A DNA stretch of 64,000 nt from Clostridium sp. OF03-18AA (GTDB taxonomy: Bacteria > Bacillota > Clostridia > Lachnospirales > Lachnospiraceae): assembly GCF_003478035.1 (NCBI RefSeq), contig NZ_QUEP01000015.1:7995-71994 (forward strand). The letters run 5' to 3'. This document shows, in pieces, positions 52,014 to 61,757 of the stretch. Both the position numbers and the translations under genes were made by a program. Positions within the stretch are counted from its first letter, which is position 1, and the number at the start of each line of letters is the position of its first letter. Below the pieces are notes generated by a model. It was not told the DNA's origin and did no database searches. It worked only from the letters and a program-made list of their open reading frames with translations.

Positions 52014-53477
52014 ATGTCAGCATCCAAACAGACAGCATTCGATTATATCGACGAGAAATCAGGAGTGATCACCGACGTATCCGATAAGATCTGGGACTAT
52101 GCGGAGCTTTCCCTGAGAGAGTACAAATCCGGTGAACTTTACGCAAAGGTATTAAAAGAAGAAGGATTTACTGTCGAACATCCCTTTGACAACATTGAGA
52201 CTGCATTCCGCGCTTCCTACGGTTCCGGAAAGCCGGTGATCGGTATTCTGGCTGAGTATGATGCTCTGACAGGTCTTTCCCAGATCGCCGGATCTGAGAC
52301 CAGAAAAGAGCTTGTCGCAGACGGAAACGGCCACGGCTGCGGCCACAACCTTTTAGGTGCGGGTTCCATGGCTGCGGCTTTTGCTATAAAAAAATATCTG
52401 GAAGAAAAAGGTGAGGGAAGCGGTAAAGTGATCCTTTACGGCTGCCCGGGCGAGGAAGGCGCTGCGACAAAGGCATTCATGGCAAGAGACGGCGTGTTCG
52501 CGGAGTGCGACGCGGCTCTCACCTGGCATCCGGGCAATGTGAACCAGGTCACATCCGGAACCTGCAACACCTGTATCCAGAGCGAGTATAAGTTCACCGG
52601 AGTTGCCTCCCATGCAGCCGGTGCACCGGAAAAGGGACGTTCTGCTCTCGATGCGGTGGAGCTCATGAACATCGGCGTCCAGTTCTTAAGAGAGCACATG
52701 CCGGACAGCTCCAGGATCCACTACTCGATCACGGATGCCGGCGGAGATTCTCCGAACGTTGTCCAGCCGAGAGCGCAGGTCCTCTACATGGTCCGTTCCA
52801 TCTGGGTCAAAGATGCCCTGGAGCTTCAGGAGCGGGTTGACCGGATCGCGCTTGCGGCATCCATGATGACGGACACAAAGATGGAGAAAAAGTTCATCGA
52901 CGGCTGCTCCAACACAGTCCCGAACAAGGTCCTGGAATCCCTGATGTGGGAAAACTTCAATGACCTTGGCGTCTGCCATTACACAGAGGAAGAGTTAAAG
53001 TATGCGAAGGCGCTTTACGATTCTGTTGAGATGAAGTCTGCGGATCTTCCGGGAGATGCGACGAAGGACAGCGATGAGATCTACGAGTTTGTGGATGAGA
53101 AGTCCAAACATGGCACCGTGCCGATGAATGAGTTCCTTGTTCCGTACCTGTACTCCGAGAAGCCGAGAATGGGCTCCACGGATGTCGGTGATGTGAGCTG
53201 GTGCGTTCCGACCGCGCAGATCAACACTTCCACATTCCCGGCACAGGCGCCTGGACATTCCTGGCAGAATGTCTCCTGCGGACGGACATCCATTGCCCAC
53301 AAGAACATGCTACTGGCAGGAAAAGTCATCGCAGCGACGGCGATCGATCTCATGGAGAAGCCGGATGTTCTTCAGGCGGCGAAAGATGAGTTCAATAAGA
53401 AGATGAAACGCTACGGCGGCTACATCTGCCCGATCCCGAAGGACGCGGTTCCGGTCGTTCCGGGCGAGAAGATGTAA
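52014..53477 (+). CDS. M20-family amidohydrolase (AbgB-like)
   Basis: A 487-residue metal-dependent amidohydrolase. The metal-site motifs ILAEYDALTGL, GHGCGHNLLG and YGCPGEEG (catalytic Glu) and a dimerisation domain (about 215-330) match the AbgB group (p-aminobenzoyl-glutamate hydrolase subunit B) rather than plain carboxypeptidases. ATG 52014 follows AAAGGAG; an earlier in-frame ATG overlaps the terminator. Following an amino-acid ABC transporter, it probably hydrolyses an acylated amino acid or dipeptide brought in by it. Confidence 0.9.
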   Translation: MSASKQTAFDYIDEKSGVITDVSDKIWDYAELSLREYKSGELYAKVLKEEGFTVEHPFDNIETAFRASYGSGKPVIGILAEYDALTGLSQIAGSETRKELVADGNGHGCGHNLLGAGSMAAAFAIKKYLEEKGEGSGKVILYGCPGEEGAATKAFMARDGVFAECDAALTWHPGNVNQVTSGTCNTCIQSEYKFTGVASHAAGAPEKGRSALDAVELMNIGVQFLREHMPDSSRIHYSITDAGGDSPNVVQPRAQVLYMVRSIWVKDALELQERVDRIALAASMMTDTKMEKKFIDGCSNTVPNKVLESLMWENFNDLGVCHYTEEELKYAKALYDSVEMKSADLPGDATKDSDEIYEFVDEKSKHGTVPMNEFLVPYLYSEKPRMGSTDVGDVSWCVPTAQINTSTFPAQAPGHSWQNVSCGRTSIAHKNMLLAGKVIAATAIDLMEKPDVLQAAKDEFNKKMKRYGGYICPIPKDAVPVVPGEKM

Positions 53478-53522
53478 TTGTGCAGATAGTCACGAAAACA
53501 AAATAGACTGGTCGTAAGTCCG

Positions 53523-53573
53523 GCCGGACAGATCATGCAGCAGACGTTTGCTGCACAGAGCTGTCCGGCTTTT
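53523..53573 (+). terminator. Terminator after the M20 gene
   Basis: GCCGGACAG (53523-53531) with CTGTCCGGC (53561-53569), inner stem TGCAGC/GCTGCA, TTTT. Confidence 0.88.
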
Positions 53574-53671
53574 GTTGGTTTGGCCAATTCCGTAAAATGA
53601 AACCATATCTGCAGATTTCGCCAATTTACAGATTTTTTACACATTTTTCAGCGAAAAGATAGGAATCGCGG

Positions 53672-53700
53672 TTCTAAAACACGCAAAAATGTGGTATAAT
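53672..53700 (+). promoter_or_regulatory. Promoter of the dgt-dnaG-rpoD operon
   Basis: TTCTAA (53672-53677), 17 bases, TATAAT (53695-53700). The leader up to 53838 has no gene or motif that I recognise. Confidence 0.7.
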
Positions 53701-53838
53701 ATAAAAGTATATTTTCAGATAGGAGAACAAATGGTTGCTTTCGGTGGCGGAAATTTTCTGAATTGAAGATTCCGTAAAATGTCGCTGCGGTCGTGGAGCC
53801 TGCTGATGTGTTTTCACGGCAGAAAGGAGCGGATGGAT

Positions 53839-54846
53839 ATGAATATCAGGGAAACGATGGAACAATGGGAACGCCAGAATCTCAGCCCGTATGCTGCTCT
53901 GAGCAGTGAGACGCTGGGGCGGGACCGCGAGGAAGTCCCCTGTGATGTCCGTCCTGCCTACCAGCGGGACCGTGACCGGATCCTGCACAGCAAGTCATTT
54001 CGCCGCCTGAAAGACAAGACACAGGTCTTTCTGGCCCCGGAAGGCGACCACTACCGCACGAGGCTGACGCACACGCTGGAGGTCTCCCAGATCGCCAGGA
54101 CGATCGCAAAGGCGCTTCGGATGAATGAATCCCTGACGGAGGCGATCGCGCTGGGACATGATCTCGGACATACGCCTTTCGGACATGCCGGCGAGTACAT
54201 ATTAAATGAGATCTGTGAGGACGGTTTCGCCCACTTTAAACAGAGTGTCCGGATCGTGGAGGTCCTGGAGAAAAAAGGACAGGGATTAAACCTCACGAAG
54301 GAAGTGCGCGACGGGATCTTAAACCACAGAACGTCAGGAAACCCTGCGACGCTGGAGGGAAAGATCGTCCGCTTCTCTGATAAGATCGCGTACATCAATC
54401 ATGACATCGATGATGCGATCCGCGGGAAGATCATCACCGAGAAAGATATCCCCAGAGAGTTTGCGGATGTCCTCGGTGATACGGTAAAGGACCGCCTGAA
54501 TATCATGATCCATGATATCATCAACAACAGCATGGACAAGCCGTCGATCTTCATGTCTCCGAATGTGGAGCAGGCGATGCGCGGGATGAGAGAGTGGATG
54601 TTCGAGCATGTCTACCGGAATCCGGCCGCAAAAGGCGAGGAGGGAAGAGCGCAGCAGCTGATCGTGACGCTCTATGAATATTATCTGAAACATGTGGACG
54701 AGCTTCCGGAGGAATTCCGGATGATGATGGAGACCCGCGGTGAGAAGAAAGAGCGGGTCGTCTGCGATTATATTGCCGGGATGAGCGACGGATACGCGAT
54801 CGACCGGTTTGAGGAATTATTTGTGCCGAAGGCATGGAAGATATAA
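53839..54846 (+). CDS. dgt: dGTP triphosphohydrolase (HD superfamily)
   Basis: A 335-residue dNTPase. FRRLKDKTQVF is a family motif, the HD metal-site residues are in RTRLTHTLEVSQIART and LGHDLGHTPFGHAGE, and DKIAYINHDIDDA supplies the last Asp. It breaks dNTPs into nucleosides and triphosphate. I chose ATG 53839, nine bases after AAAGGAG; ATG 53833 is too near. It heads the primase-sigma operon in place of the rpsU of other bacteria, a layout known in clostridia. Confidence 0.92.
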   Translation: MNIRETMEQWERQNLSPYAALSSETLGRDREEVPCDVRPAYQRDRDRILHSKSFRRLKDKTQVFLAPEGDHYRTRLTHTLEVSQIARTIAKALRMNESLTEAIALGHDLGHTPFGHAGEYILNEICEDGFAHFKQSVRIVEVLEKKGQGLNLTKEVRDGILNHRTSGNPATLEGKIVRFSDKIAYINHDIDDAIRGKIITEKDIPREFADVLGDTVKDRLNIMIHDIINNSMDKPSIFMSPNVEQAMRGMREWMFEHVYRNPAAKGEEGRAQQLIVTLYEYYLKHVDELPEEFRMMMETRGEKKERVVCDYIAGMSDGYAIDRFEELFVPKAWKI

Positions 54847-54874
54847 AAAATACGCATTGTGGGAGGGATGAAAC

Positions 54875-56641
54875 GTGTATTATCCGGAAGAAGTGATCGA
54901 GGAGGTACGGACGAGGAATGATATCGTGGATATCGTGTCCCAGTATGTAAATCTGAAGAAAAAGGGCGCAAACTATTTCGGCCTGTGCCCGTTTCATAAC
55001 GAGAAATCCCCGTCGTTTTCTGTCTCCCCATCGAAGCAGATGTACTACTGTTTTGGCTGCGGAGCAGGAGGAAACGTGATCTCCTTCGTGATGGAATATG
55101 AAAATTATACCTTTGTGGAGGCTGTGAAGATGCTGGCGGACCGCGCCGGGATCGCGCTGCCGGAGATGGAATATTCGAAGGAAGCAAAGGCCCAGGCAAG
55201 CTTAAAAAATACGCTCCTGGAGATCAACCGCCTTGCTGCAAATTTCTTTTATTACCAGCTAAAGCAGCCAGCCGGCAAGATCGGATATGATTACCTGAAG
55301 GAAAAGCGGCGGCTGAGCGATGATACGATCCGCCATTTCGGACTTGGATATTCCAGCAAAGTGCCGGATGATCTGTACCGGTATATGCGATCGAAAGGGT
55401 ATCACGATGATATCTTAAAAGAGACAGGCCTCTTCTTTATTGATGAGCGCGGGGCAAGGGATAAGTTCTGGAACCGCGTCATGTTCCCGATCCTGGACGT
55501 CAACAACCGCGTCATCGGCTTCGGCGGACGTGTGATGGGGGATGGGGAGCCGAAGTATTTAAACTCCCCGGAGACGAAGATCTTCGATAAGAGCCGGAAT
55601 CTTTATGGACTGAACTTCGCAAGAACGTCCAGGGCGAAATATATGCTGGTCTGCGAGGGATATGTCGATGTGATCGCGATGCACCAGGCGGGTTTTACGA
55701 ATGCCGTGGCGTCCTTAGGGACCGCATTTACGTCCCAGCACGCGATGCTGTTAAAGCGATATACGGATCAGGTGATCCTGACCTACGACAGCGACGGAGC
55801 CGGCGTGAAAGCGGCGCTCCGGGCGATCCCGATCCTGAAAGAAGTCGGGATGTCCATCAAGGTTTTAAACATGAAGCCGTATAAAGATCCGGATGAGTTT
55901 ATCAAGAACCTCGGAAAAGAGGAGTTCCAGAAGCGGATCGACAACGCAGTCGGGAGTTTCATGTTCGAGATCTCGGTGATCCGGAACCAGTACAACATGC
56001 AGGATCCGGAGTCAAAGACAGGATTTTATAATGCCGTCGCGAAGAAGCTGCTGGAATTCCCGGAAAAGCTTGAGAGGGATAACTATACGGAAGCCGTCGC
56101 AAGGGAGTATATGATCCCGGAGGCAGACCTCAAAAATCTCGTGAATTCCATGGGCGGACTCATCGGAGTGACGACAAGAGAGCGCGAGTATGACAAAGAG
56201 CGGATCCGACAGAAAAAGGAGAAGGAGGACGGGATCCGGAAGTCCCAGCGACTGCTCCTCACATGGCTCATCGAGCGGCCGGAGCTGTTCGAAAAGATCC
56301 GCGGCATCATCACGCCGGAGGATTTCGATGATGAACTCTATCGGGAAGCAGCGTCCATGGTGTTTGAGGAATATGAAAAAACAGGAAGCGTGAACCCTGC
56401 CCAGATCCTGAATCATTTCATCGAGGGCGAGGAACAATACAGGGAAGTAGCTGCCCTGTTCCATGCGACACTCAGTGAATCCTTAAATAATGAGGAGCAG
56501 AGGAGAGCGTTTTCTGAGACAGTCAAAAAGATCAAGAAACACAGTCTGGATGTGAAGGGAAAGACTGCAGACATCAGAGAATTACAGGAAATTATCAGGC
56601 AGCAGTCGGAACTTGCTGCCCTGAATATCACACTGGACTAG
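54875..56641 (+). CDS. dnaG: DNA primase
   Basis: A 588-residue DnaG. The N-terminal zinc ribbon is Cys38, His41, Cys59, Cys62 (CPFHNEKSPSF, YYCFGCGAGG). The TOPRIM core has VCEGYVDVIAMHQAG and the metal acidic triad in LTYDSDGAG. The C-terminal part (about 450-588) binds the helicase DnaB. The GTG start is preceded by GGGAGG. Confidence 0.96.
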   Translation: MYYPEEVIEEVRTRNDIVDIVSQYVNLKKKGANYFGLCPFHNEKSPSFSVSPSKQMYYCFGCGAGGNVISFVMEYENYTFVEAVKMLADRAGIALPEMEYSKEAKAQASLKNTLLEINRLAANFFYYQLKQPAGKIGYDYLKEKRRLSDDTIRHFGLGYSSKVPDDLYRYMRSKGYHDDILKETGLFFIDERGARDKFWNRVMFPILDVNNRVIGFGGRVMGDGEPKYLNSPETKIFDKSRNLYGLNFARTSRAKYMLVCEGYVDVIAMHQAGFTNAVASLGTAFTSQHAMLLKRYTDQVILTYDSDGAGVKAALRAIPILKEVGMSIKVLNMKPYKDPDEFIKNLGKEEFQKRIDNAVGSFMFEISVIRNQYNMQDPESKTGFYNAVAKKLLEFPEKLERDNYTEAVAREYMIPEADLKNLVNSMGGLIGVTTREREYDKERIRQKKEKEDGIRKSQRLLLTWLIERPELFEKIRGIITPEDFDDELYREAASMVFEEYEKTGSVNPAQILNHFIEGEEQYREVAALFHATLSESLNNEEQRRAFSETVKKIKKHSLDVKGKTADIRELQEIIRQQSELAALNITLD

Positions 56642-56665
56642 AATCCAGCCGGGAAGGATGGAATT

Positions 56666-57790
56666 ATGGAGGAAAAGACACTTACATTTGACGAGAAGTT
56701 ATCAAAACTTCTGGAACTCGCAAAGAGCAAAAAGAATGTCCTGGAAGAGAAGGACATTCACGATGCGTTTGCGGGGGAAGAACTGACACCTGAGAAGCTG
56801 GACCGCATATATGACTTCCTGGATAAAAAGCATGTTGATGTTTTAAAAATGTCAAACGATGACGATATGGATCCGGATCTGTTCACAGAGGATGAAGATC
56901 CGGACCCGGAGGATGAGATCGATATGGAACATATCGACCTCTCAGTTCCGGAAGGAGTCAGCGTGGATGACCCTGTCCGGATGTATTTAAAGGAGATTGG
57001 GAAAGTGCCGTTGCTCTCCCCGGATGAGGAGATCGAGCTGGCAAAGAAGATCGAGCTTGGGGATGAGGCGGCGAAAAAGAAGCTCGCCGAGGCCAATTTA
57101 CGTCTTGTGGTCAGCATCGCAAAGCGCTATGTGGGACGCGGGATGCAGCTTCTGGACCTGATCCAGGAGGGAAATCTCGGACTCATCAAGGCCGTGGAAA
57201 AGTTTGATTACCGGAAGGGATACAAGTTCAGCACTTACGCGACCTGGTGGATCCGTCAGGCGATCACCCGCGCGATCGCGGACCAGGCGAGAACGATCCG
57301 GATCCCGGTCCATATGGTCGAGACGATCAACCGGCTTGTGAGAACACAGCGCCAGCTGGTACAGAAACTCGGAAGAGAGGCAACGCCGGAGGAGCTTGCG
57401 AAAGAGCTCGATATGCCGGTAGACCGCGTGAGAGAGATCATGAAGATTTCCCAGGATCCGGTGTCCCTGGAGACGCCGATCGGTGAGGAGGAGGACAGCC
57501 ATCTTGGAGATTTTATCCAGGATGACAACGTGGAAGTGCCGGCGGATGCCGCGACGTACACACTGCTCCATGAACAGCTGATGGAGGTCCTTTCAACGCT
57601 CACGGAGCGGGAGCAGAAGGTCCTGCGGCTGCGGTTTGGTCTGGATGACGGGAGACCGAGGACGCTGGAGGAGGTCGGAAGACAGTTCAATGTGACGAGG
57701 GAGCGGATCCGGCAGATCGAGGCGAAGGCACTCCGGAAACTGCGCCATCCGAGCAGAAGCAAGGTTTTAAAGGATTATCTGGACGAATAA
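56666..57790 (+). CDS. rpoD: Housekeeping sigma factor (sigma-A)
   Basis: A 374-residue RpoD. Region 1.2 ([14 protein letters not shown]) follows an acidic head (1-90). Region 2 has [14 protein letters not shown] and [10 protein letters not shown] for -10 recognition, and region 4 has the -35 helix-turn-helix ([20 protein letters not shown]). Consistent with the TTGACA/TATAAT promoters seen throughout. ATG follows GGAAGG. Follows dnaG by 24 bases. Confidence 0.97.
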   Translation: MEEKTLTFDEKLSKLLELAKSKKNVLEEKDIHDAFAGEELTPEKLDRIYDFLDKKHVDVLKMSNDDDMDPDLFTEDEDPDPEDEIDMEHIDLSVPEGVSVDDPVRMYLKEIGKVPLLSPDEEIELAKKIELGDEAAKKKLAEANLRLVVSIAKRYVGRGMQLLDLIQEGNLGLIKAVEKFDYRKGYKFSTYATWWIRQAITRAIADQARTIRIPVHMVETINRLVRTQRQLVQKLGREATPEELAKELDMPVDRVREIMKISQDPVSLETPIGEEEDSHLGDFIQDDNVEVPADAATYTLLHEQLMEVLSTLTEREQKVLRLRFGLDDGRPRTLEEVGRQFNVTRERIRQIEAKALRKLRHPSRSKVLKDYLDE

Positions 57791-57816
57791 GCGAAAAAAG
57801 AATGGGGAAAACATAT

Positions 57817-58614
57817 ATGAAATTATCAGAACGCCTGGAGATGGTGCTCTCGTTCGTGGAAACGGGAGAATCCGCGGCAGACGTTGGGACGGACCACGGG
57901 CATGTGCCGGTGGAACTTGTCCGGAGAGGAATCGTAAAAAAGGCAGTTGCGATGGATGTGCGGAAGGGACCGCTTTCCCGTGCAGCGGAGAATATTGCGC
58001 TCGCAGGACTTTCGGAGAAGATCGCGACAAGACTCTCAGACGGGGTGGCAAAGCTGCTTCCCGGGGAGGCGGACTCGGTCGTGATCGCCGGAATGGGCGG
58101 TGAGCTGATCATTAAGATCCTAGAGAACGGAAGGCACATGTGGGATTCCGTGTCCCAGTGGGTGTTGTCCCCGCAGTCGGAGATCTTTAAGGTCCGCAGA
58201 TGGCTTCTGGAAAACGGGTTTGAGATCCGCAGGGAAGATATGCTCTTAGAGGACGGGAAGTATTATACGGTGATGGATGTCCGAAGAAGAGGCTCCGGTG
58301 ACGCTGATCAGGCGGCAGATGCTCTGAAAGGTGCAGATCAGGCAGATGGGAATGCGCAGGATGCAGCTTCCGCCAGTGGGCTTTCCAGACTTTCTGAGGA
58401 CAGCCGGATGCTCTACGGGGATTATCTGATCCGGACGAAAAATTCGGTGCTTCTTACATATCTGAAAGAGGAAGAGGAAAAGCTCGCTCGTTTTATCGGG
58501 GATCTTTCCGCAAAGGCCGGTTCTTCGGAGCGGGCGGCTGAACGTCTTTCGGAGTTAAAAGTACAGTTGAGGGAAAATCAGGAGGTACAGCATGAAATGC
58601 AGGGAGATCATTGA
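57817..58614 (+). CDS. trmK: tRNA (adenine22-N1)-methyltransferase
   Basis: A 265-residue SAM enzyme of the TrmK/YqfN family that makes m1A22. SAM motifs: ADVGTDHGHVPVEL, MDVRKGPLSRAAENI and IAGMGGELIIKIL. ATG 57817 (MKLSERLEMV) matches the family N-terminus; ATG 57802 adds five residues. Residues about 165-190 form an Ala/Asp/Gln-rich insert. The gene overlaps the next by 23 bases. Confidence 0.9.
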   Translation: MKLSERLEMVLSFVETGESAADVGTDHGHVPVELVRRGIVKKAVAMDVRKGPLSRAAENIALAGLSEKIATRLSDGVAKLLPGEADSVVIAGMGGELIIKILENGRHMWDSVSQWVLSPQSEIFKVRRWLLENGFEIRREDMLLEDGKYYTVMDVRRRGSGDADQAADALKGADQADGNAQDAASASGLSRLSEDSRMLYGDYLIRTKNSVLLTYLKEEEEKLARFIGDLSAKAGSSERAAERLSELKVQLRENQEVQHEMQGDH

Positions 58615-59392
58615 GATTTTAGAGACGCTTGCGCCGAAGTCCTGTGCCTGTGACTGGGACAATCCGGGACTTCTTGCTGGGCGTATGGATAAGGATGTAA
58701 AGAAGATCCTGCTGACACTGGACGCGGACGATGCGGCGGTGGAGCGGGCGAAAGAGATCGGTGCGGATATGCTTTTGAGTCATCATCCGCTGATCTTTAA
58801 GCCGGTGAAGCATGTTTCCGATGAGGATTTTATCGGAAGACGTCTTGTCTCCCTGATCCAGGCGGATGTGTCCTATTATGCGATGCACACGAATTTTGAC
58901 TCGGCCCCGGGATGTATGGCGGATATTGTCGCGGACCGGCTGAATTTTGTGGATCAGAAGCCGCTGGAGCTTATGGGAGAGCTTTCGGGAACTGCTTATG
59001 GAATCGGAAAGACCGGAACTTTGAAGAAGCCGATGACGGGGCCGGAGCTTGCGAGAGAAGTGAAGAACCGGTTTGGACTGCCGTTTGTCACGGTCTACGG
59101 GAGTGAGCTTTATGAGAATGAGCCGGTGACGAGAGCGGCGACTTGTCCGGGTGCCGGAGGAAGTGAGATCCGGGAGGCGCTTCGGGCAGGAGCGCAGGTG
59201 TTTATTACCGGGGATATCAGTCACCATGAGGGAATCGATGCGGCGGCCCAGGGGATGATGATCATTGATGCGGGGCATTATGGGCTGGAGCATGTGTTTA
59301 TGGACTTTATGGAGGGATTTTTGCGGGATAAATTGCCGGAGGAAGTTGCGATCAAGAAGATGGCGGTGAAGTTTCCGGCGGTGGTGATATAG
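58592..59392 (+). CDS. Nif3-like dinuclear metal protein (GTP cyclohydrolase I type 2 family)
   Basis: A 266-residue protein. CDWDNPGLLAG at the start and MLLSHHPLIFK and YYAMHTNFDSAPGCMAD give the metal-binding histidines and aspartates; GDISHHEGIDAA and DAGHYGLEH complete the site. It forms a hexameric toroid in homologues; the activity is unsettled (GTP cyclohydrolase-like or methyltransferase partner). It is routinely next to trmK. Confidence 0.92.
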   Translation: MKCREIIEILETLAPKSCACDWDNPGLLAGRMDKDVKKILLTLDADDAAVERAKEIGADMLLSHHPLIFKPVKHVSDEDFIGRRLVSLIQADVSYYAMHTNFDSAPGCMADIVADRLNFVDQKPLELMGELSGTAYGIGKTGTLKKPMTGPELAREVKNRFGLPFVTVYGSELYENEPVTRAATCPGAGGSEIREALRAGAQVFITGDISHHEGIDAAAQGMMIIDAGHYGLEHVFMDFMEGFLRDKLPEEVAIKKMAVKFPAVVI

Positions 59393-59412
59393 GATGGATT
59401 GGAGGCGGTTTT

Positions 59413-61068
59413 ATGGCAGTTGTGAAGGCGAATGGAATCGGGAAGGTTTATCCGGAGGGGACTACATATCTGGAGATCGCGAGGGATTTTCAGGATCAGT
59501 ATGAGAATGACATTCTGCTTGTGAGAGTGAATGGAAAGCTCAGGGAGCTGGATAAGACTCTGACGGAGGATTCGGAGATTTCGTTTATCACGGCGGAGGG
59601 GAATGCCGGGTATAAGACATATGAGCGCAGTGCGATCTTTCTGATGCTGAAGGCGTTTTATGAGGTGGTCCCGAGAGAGAAGATCAGGAAGATCCAGATC
59701 GATTTTGCGCTTGGAAACGGAATTTACGGGGAGCTTGTCGGGGATGTCCCGGTGGATGAGAAGCTGCTTTTAAAGGTAAAGGCGCAGATGGAGAAGCTGC
59801 GGGATGCGGCAATCCCGGTCAAGAAGCGGAGCATCAACACGGATGATGCGGTGGAGCTGTTCGGAAAGCATGGGATGCATGATAAGGAGCAGCTGTTCCA
59901 GTACCGGCGGGCATCTCGGGTGAATATTTACAGTATCGGAGAGTTTGAGGACTATTTTTACGGGTATATGGTCCCGGACACGAGTTATGTGAAGTATTTT
60001 GATCTGGTGCCGTGCCATGCGGGATTTCTGCTGCTGCTTCCGGTGAAATCGGATCCGAAGCATGTGGAGCATCCGGCGGTCAGGGAGAAGCTGTTCTCGA
60101 TCCTTCATTCATCGTATCGCTGGAGTGACAGTCTTGAGGTCCCGAATGTCGGTGCTCTGAATAAGATGATCGCGGACGGGAAGGGACAGGATCTGATCCT
60201 GATGCAGGAGGCACTCCAGGAGAAGAATATCGGTCAGGTTGCGGAACAGGCCGTGAAGGATCCGGACCGCAGGATCGTGATGATCGCAGGACCGTCTTCT
60301 TCGGGAAAAACAACATTCAGCCACCGGCTTTCGACGCAGTTTGCAGCGCTCGGATATAATCCGCATCCGATCTCCGTGGACAATTATTTCCGCAACCGGG
60401 AAGAGTATCCGCTCGATGAGAACGGACAGCCGGATTTTGAGGCGCTCGGGTGTGTGGATATTCCGCAGTTTAATGAGGATATGAACGCTCTGCTCTCCGG
60501 CAAGACCATCGAACTTCCACGGTTTAACTTTAAGACCGGTAAGAGGGAATACAAAGGCGAAATGCTGAAGCTTGGAAAGAAAGATATTCTCGTCATCGAG
60601 GGCATCCACTGCCTGAATGACGCGATGTCCTCAGAACTTCCGAAGGACAGTAAATTTAAGATCTACATCAGCGCCCTGACTCAGTTGAATGTGGATGAGC
60701 ACAACCGGATCCCGACAACTGACGGACGACTGATCCGCCGGATGGTGCGGGACGCGAGAACGAGAGGAACCTCCGCGTTAGAGACCATCGAGCGCTGGCC
60801 GTCGGTACGCCGCGGCGAGGACAAGAATATCTTCCCGTACCAGGAGAGTGCCGATGTGATGTTCAACTCCGCGCTTGTGTATGAGCTTGCGGTATTGAAG
60901 CTTTATGCGGAACCACTGCTCTTCAATATCCCGAGAGACCGGGAAGAGTATGATGAGGCAAAACGGCTCCTCAAGTTCCTGGACTATTTCCTTGCCATCG
61001 ACAGTGACGTGATCCCGAAGACTTCGATTCTCAGGGAGTTTATTGGGGGAAGCTGCCTAAACGTGTAG
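59413..61068 (+). CDS. Uridine kinase with ThrRS-like N-terminal domain
   Basis: A 551-residue fusion. Residues 1-75 look like a TGS domain, 75-240 like the threonyl-tRNA synthetase second additional domain, and 285-520 a P-loop nucleoside kinase (MIAGPSSSGKTTFSHRL, SVDNYFRN, the YKGEM and EGIHCLND segments). This form is common in clostridia and annotated as nucleoside kinase. The tRNA-synthetase-like part probably has another role. ATG follows GGAGG. It is the last gene of the operon. Confidence 0.92.
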   Translation: MAVVKANGIGKVYPEGTTYLEIARDFQDQYENDILLVRVNGKLRELDKTLTEDSEISFITAEGNAGYKTYERSAIFLMLKAFYEVVPREKIRKIQIDFALGNGIYGELVGDVPVDEKLLLKVKAQMEKLRDAAIPVKKRSINTDDAVELFGKHGMHDKEQLFQYRRASRVNIYSIGEFEDYFYGYMVPDTSYVKYFDLVPCHAGFLLLLPVKSDPKHVEHPAVREKLFSILHSSYRWSDSLEVPNVGALNKMIADGKGQDLILMQEALQEKNIGQVAEQAVKDPDRRIVMIAGPSSSGKTTFSHRLSTQFAALGYNPHPISVDNYFRNREEYPLDENGQPDFEALGCVDIPQFNEDMNALLSGKTIELPRFNFKTGKREYKGEMLKLGKKDILVIEGIHCLNDAMSSELPKDSKFKIYISALTQLNVDEHNRIPTTDGRLIRRMVRDARTRGTSALETIERWPSVRRGEDKNIFPYQESADVMFNSALVYELAVLKLYAEPLLFNIPRDREEYDEAKRLLKFLDYFLAIDSDVIPKTSILREFIGGSCLNV

Positions 61069-61163
61069 TTGTATCCGTTTTTTCTGTGGCATTTTCATAT
61101 GAGTGTGCATCCATATGGACATTATCTGTAAAAGCCGTAACGAAAAAAATATAAACACACGTC

Positions 61164-61192
61164 TGGACATCAAAATAAATATATGCTAAAAT
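61164..61192 (+). promoter_or_regulatory. Promoter of rnpB
   Basis: TGGACA (61164-61169), 17 bases, TAAAAT (61187-61192); start of RNA expected near 61199. Confidence 0.85.
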
Positions 61193-61199
61193 AAACAAG

Positions 61200-61546
61200 T
61201 TCTGAGTAGGACAGATGGTCGCTGCTGCAGTTCTAAGGGATGCAGGAGAGGAAAGTCCGGGCTTCAAAGGGCAGGGTGCCGGATAACGTCCGGCGAAGGC
61301 GACTTCAGAGACAGTGCAACAGAAATAAACCGCATGGAAACATGTAAGGGTGGAAAGGCAGTGTAAGAGACTACCGCCTCACTGGTAACAGGGAGGGCAC
61401 ATGCAAACCTCACTCGAAGCAAGGCCAAACAGGAAGCATAAGGCGGCCCGTCTGCTTCCGGGTAGGCCGCTTGAGCCGTCCGGTGACGGACGGTCTAGAT
61501 AGATGACCATCCAACGACATAACCCGGCTTATCGTCTTGCTCAGAA
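61200..61546 (+). ncRNA. rnpB: RNase P RNA, class A
   Basis: A 347-base M1-type RNA. The ends pair as P1 (TTCTGAGTAGGAC with GTCTTGCTCAGAA). Conserved cores are present: GAGGAAAGTCCGGGCT, GGAAAGGCAGTGTAAGAG, the CTCACTGGTAACAGG region, GCAAGGCCAAACAGG, and the ACGGACGGTCTAGATAGATG with ACGACATAACCCGGCTTATCG. It processes tRNA 5' ends with RnpA. Confidence 0.97.
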
Positions 61547-61563
61547 TTGAATAAGAAATTAAG

Positions 61564-61615
61564 ACCGTCTTTTGAAACTTAGCGGAAACGCGAGATTTTG
61601 GAAGGCGGTTTTTTT
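61564..61615 (+). terminator. Terminator of rnpB
   Basis: ACCGTCTT (61564-61571) pairs with AAGGCGGT (61602-61609) with an inner bulged stem, then seven T. Confidence 0.85.
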
Positions 61616-61757
61616 ACGTCTTAACAATGAAAAAAAGTTATGTAATTAGATAAATAAACGAAATTTTACTTTATGATAGCCGGATGATATGATGAATTCA
61701 GAAAGAAAAATGGTTGATCAGTCAGACAAGATCATACACAGGGAAAGGATGAAAATT

